A stretch of DNA of 64,000 nucleotides, taken from contig NZ_CP082161.1 of assembly GCF_023101665.1 (NCBI RefSeq), positions 620,001 through 684,000 of the forward strand. The letters run 5' to 3'. This DNA comes from Bradyrhizobium sp. 195 (lineage in GTDB: Bacteria > Pseudomonadota > Alphaproteobacteria > Rhizobiales > Xanthobacteraceae). The position numbers were made by a program, and so were the translations under genes. Of the stretch, positions 63,209 to 64,000 are shown piece after piece; the first letter of the stretch is position 1; the number at the start of each line of letters is the position of its first letter. The notes beneath the pieces were generated by a model. It made no database searches and was not told the DNA's origin. It saw nothing but the letters and a program-made list of their open reading frames with translations.

Positions 63209-63327
63209 GCGCTCCCTCTCCCGCTTGCGGGAGAGGGTGGGGGTGAGGGCTCTTTCCTCTAGGGGATTGCCCCATTGCGGAGGCACCCTCTCCCCAGCCC
63301 TCCCCCGCAAGCGGGGGAGGCAGCGCA
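63209..63327. repeat. Palindromic repeat (CCCTCTCCC type)
   Basis: GCGCTCCCTCTCCCGCTTGC at the left and GCAAGCGGGGGAGGCAGCGC at the right. Located between the convergent ends of the catabolic operon and the LLM gene, 27 bases after the stop codon; may act as terminator. Confidence 0.65.
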
Positions 63328-63346
63328 CCGCCGTCGGTGCGAACGC

Positions 63347-64000
63347 TCACCCCACCGGCTGCTTCGCCACCCTCTCCCGCACCTCCGGCGCGATTTCGAA
63401 CGAGCGCAGCCGCGCGGAATGGTCGTAGATTTGCCCGGTGGTCATCAGCTCGTCCGCACCGGTCTCGGCAATCAGCGCCTTCAGCTTCTCTTCCACCATT
63501 TCGGGCGAGCCGACCGCAGAGCACGACAGCGACTGGCCGACCATGGCCTTTTCCGCCGGCGACCATAGCGCGTCCATGTCGTCCACCGGCGGCGGCAGCG
63601 GGCCTGGCGTGCCGCGGCGTAGATTGATGAACTGCTGCTGCAGCGAGGAGAACATCCGCTGCGCCTCTGCCTCGCTATCGGCGGCAAACACGTTGACGCC
63701 GATCATCGCATAGGGCTTGTCGAGCTGCACTGACGGCTCGAAGCGCGCGCGATATTCGCGCAGCGCCGGCATCATCATCTGCGGCGCGAAATGCGAGGCG
63801 AACGCGAACGGCAGCCCGAGCATCGCCGCCAGCTGCGCGCCAAAGGTGCTCGACCCCAGGATCCAGAGCGGCACCTTCGTCCCCATGCCGGGCACGGCGC
63901 GGATCGCCTGGTTCGGCTTGATATCGCCGAGCAGCGCCTGCAACTCCAGCACGTCATGCGGAAAATTCTCGGACGTGGTCGCGAGGTCGCGCCGCAGCGC
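63347..64000 (-). CDS. LLM class flavin-dependent oxidoreductase, 5' end cut by window
   Basis: At least 217 residues visible. The frame is open to the right edge, and an internal GTG at 63952 is not the true start. PLWILGSSTFGAQLAAMLGL, PFAFASHFAPQMM and CSAVGSPEMVEEKLKALIAE followed by GADELMTTGQIYD are typical of MsnO8-type luciferase-like monooxygenases with F420 or FMN. It is convergent with the catabolic operon and may or may not belong to it. Confidence 0.9.
   Translation of the reverse strand, partial: ALRRDLATTSENFPHDVLELQALLGDIKPNQAIRAVPGMGTKVPLWILGSSTFGAQLAAMLGLPFAFASHFAPQMMMPALREYRARFEPSVQLDKPYAMIGVNVFAADSEAEAQRMFSSLQQQFINLRRGTPGPLPPPVDDMDALWSPAEKAMVGQSLSCSAVGSPEMVEEKLKALIAETGADELMTTGQIYDHSARLRSFEIAPEVRERVAKQPVG

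Overview
The window looks like chromosomal DNA of an alphaproteobacterium, most likely Bradyrhizobium or a close relative. The basis is GC-rich coding sequence with strong third-position bias, the regulator repertoire (Crp, Rrf2, FCD-GntR, MarR, PhnF, IclR), several copies of CGTAGGGTGGGC-type and CCCTCTCCC-type palindromic repeats, and a complete C-P lyase locus in the rhizobial arrangement. The genus call is inference. I see no rRNA, tRNA, CRISPR array, intact insertion sequence or phage.

Layout. 1-6.8 kb: a Crp-type regulator cut by the left edge, a phasin, small proteins, the frameshifted tail of an IS5-type transposase, an adenylate cyclase-hydrolase fusion, and an Rrf2 regulator-methyltransferase pair. 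6.8-14.6 kb: YgiQ radical SAM protein, a BKACE enzyme, an EamA exporter, and a GntR/FAD-oxidase unit divergent from a DHDPS-family aldolase around a shared palindrome. 14.8-18.3 kb: a TonB-dependent siderophore receptor followed directly by a PepSY membrane protein. 18.4-24.5 kb: a DUF1963 protein, a triple rhodanese, SerA, a patatin phospholipase and a decayed GntP-type permease. 24.5-29.0 kb: a tightly packed four-gene unit of TelA, a lipoprotein joining a solute-binding domain to a von Willebrand A domain, an XpaC-like membrane protein, and a Tat-exported solute-binding protein. No ABC permease accompanies it. This is the best candidate here for a poorly described system. 29.3-39.5 kb: a tannase-family esterase, an AAA ATPase divergent from MarR/enoyl-CoA hydratase, a chemoreceptor, an L-KDA-dehydratase-like enzyme, and an SBP56 methanethiol oxidase overlapping a membrane protein.

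39.5-53.8 kb is the phosphonate locus. It has four units: (i) leftward hexapeptide transferase, a divergent second PhnM, and a DUF1045 2H phosphoesterase; (ii) rightward phnC-phnD-phnE1-phnE2 import; (iii) leftward phnF repressor; (iv) rightward phnGHIJKLMN plus a terminal FMN-binding protein. Each phosphate-controlled promoter region carries a Pho-box-like array of three half-sites spaced 11 bp apart. The phnG promoter also carries a long palindrome that fits a PhnF operator. phnC has a 9-bp stem that buries its ribosome binding site, and a terminator-like hairpin separates phnD from phnE1. PhnP is not in the window; the DUF1045 protein may take its place.

53.8-64 kb: a patchwork of intergenic repeats, two small conserved-looking genes, a hydrolase and an O-acetylhomoserine sulfhydrylase, then an IclR regulator divergent from a catabolic operon (TctC binding protein, flavin reductase, FAH hydrolase, HpaH-type hydratase, RidA, amidohydrolase) that reads like meta-cleavage ring catabolism. 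A luciferase-like oxidoreductase is cut by the right edge.
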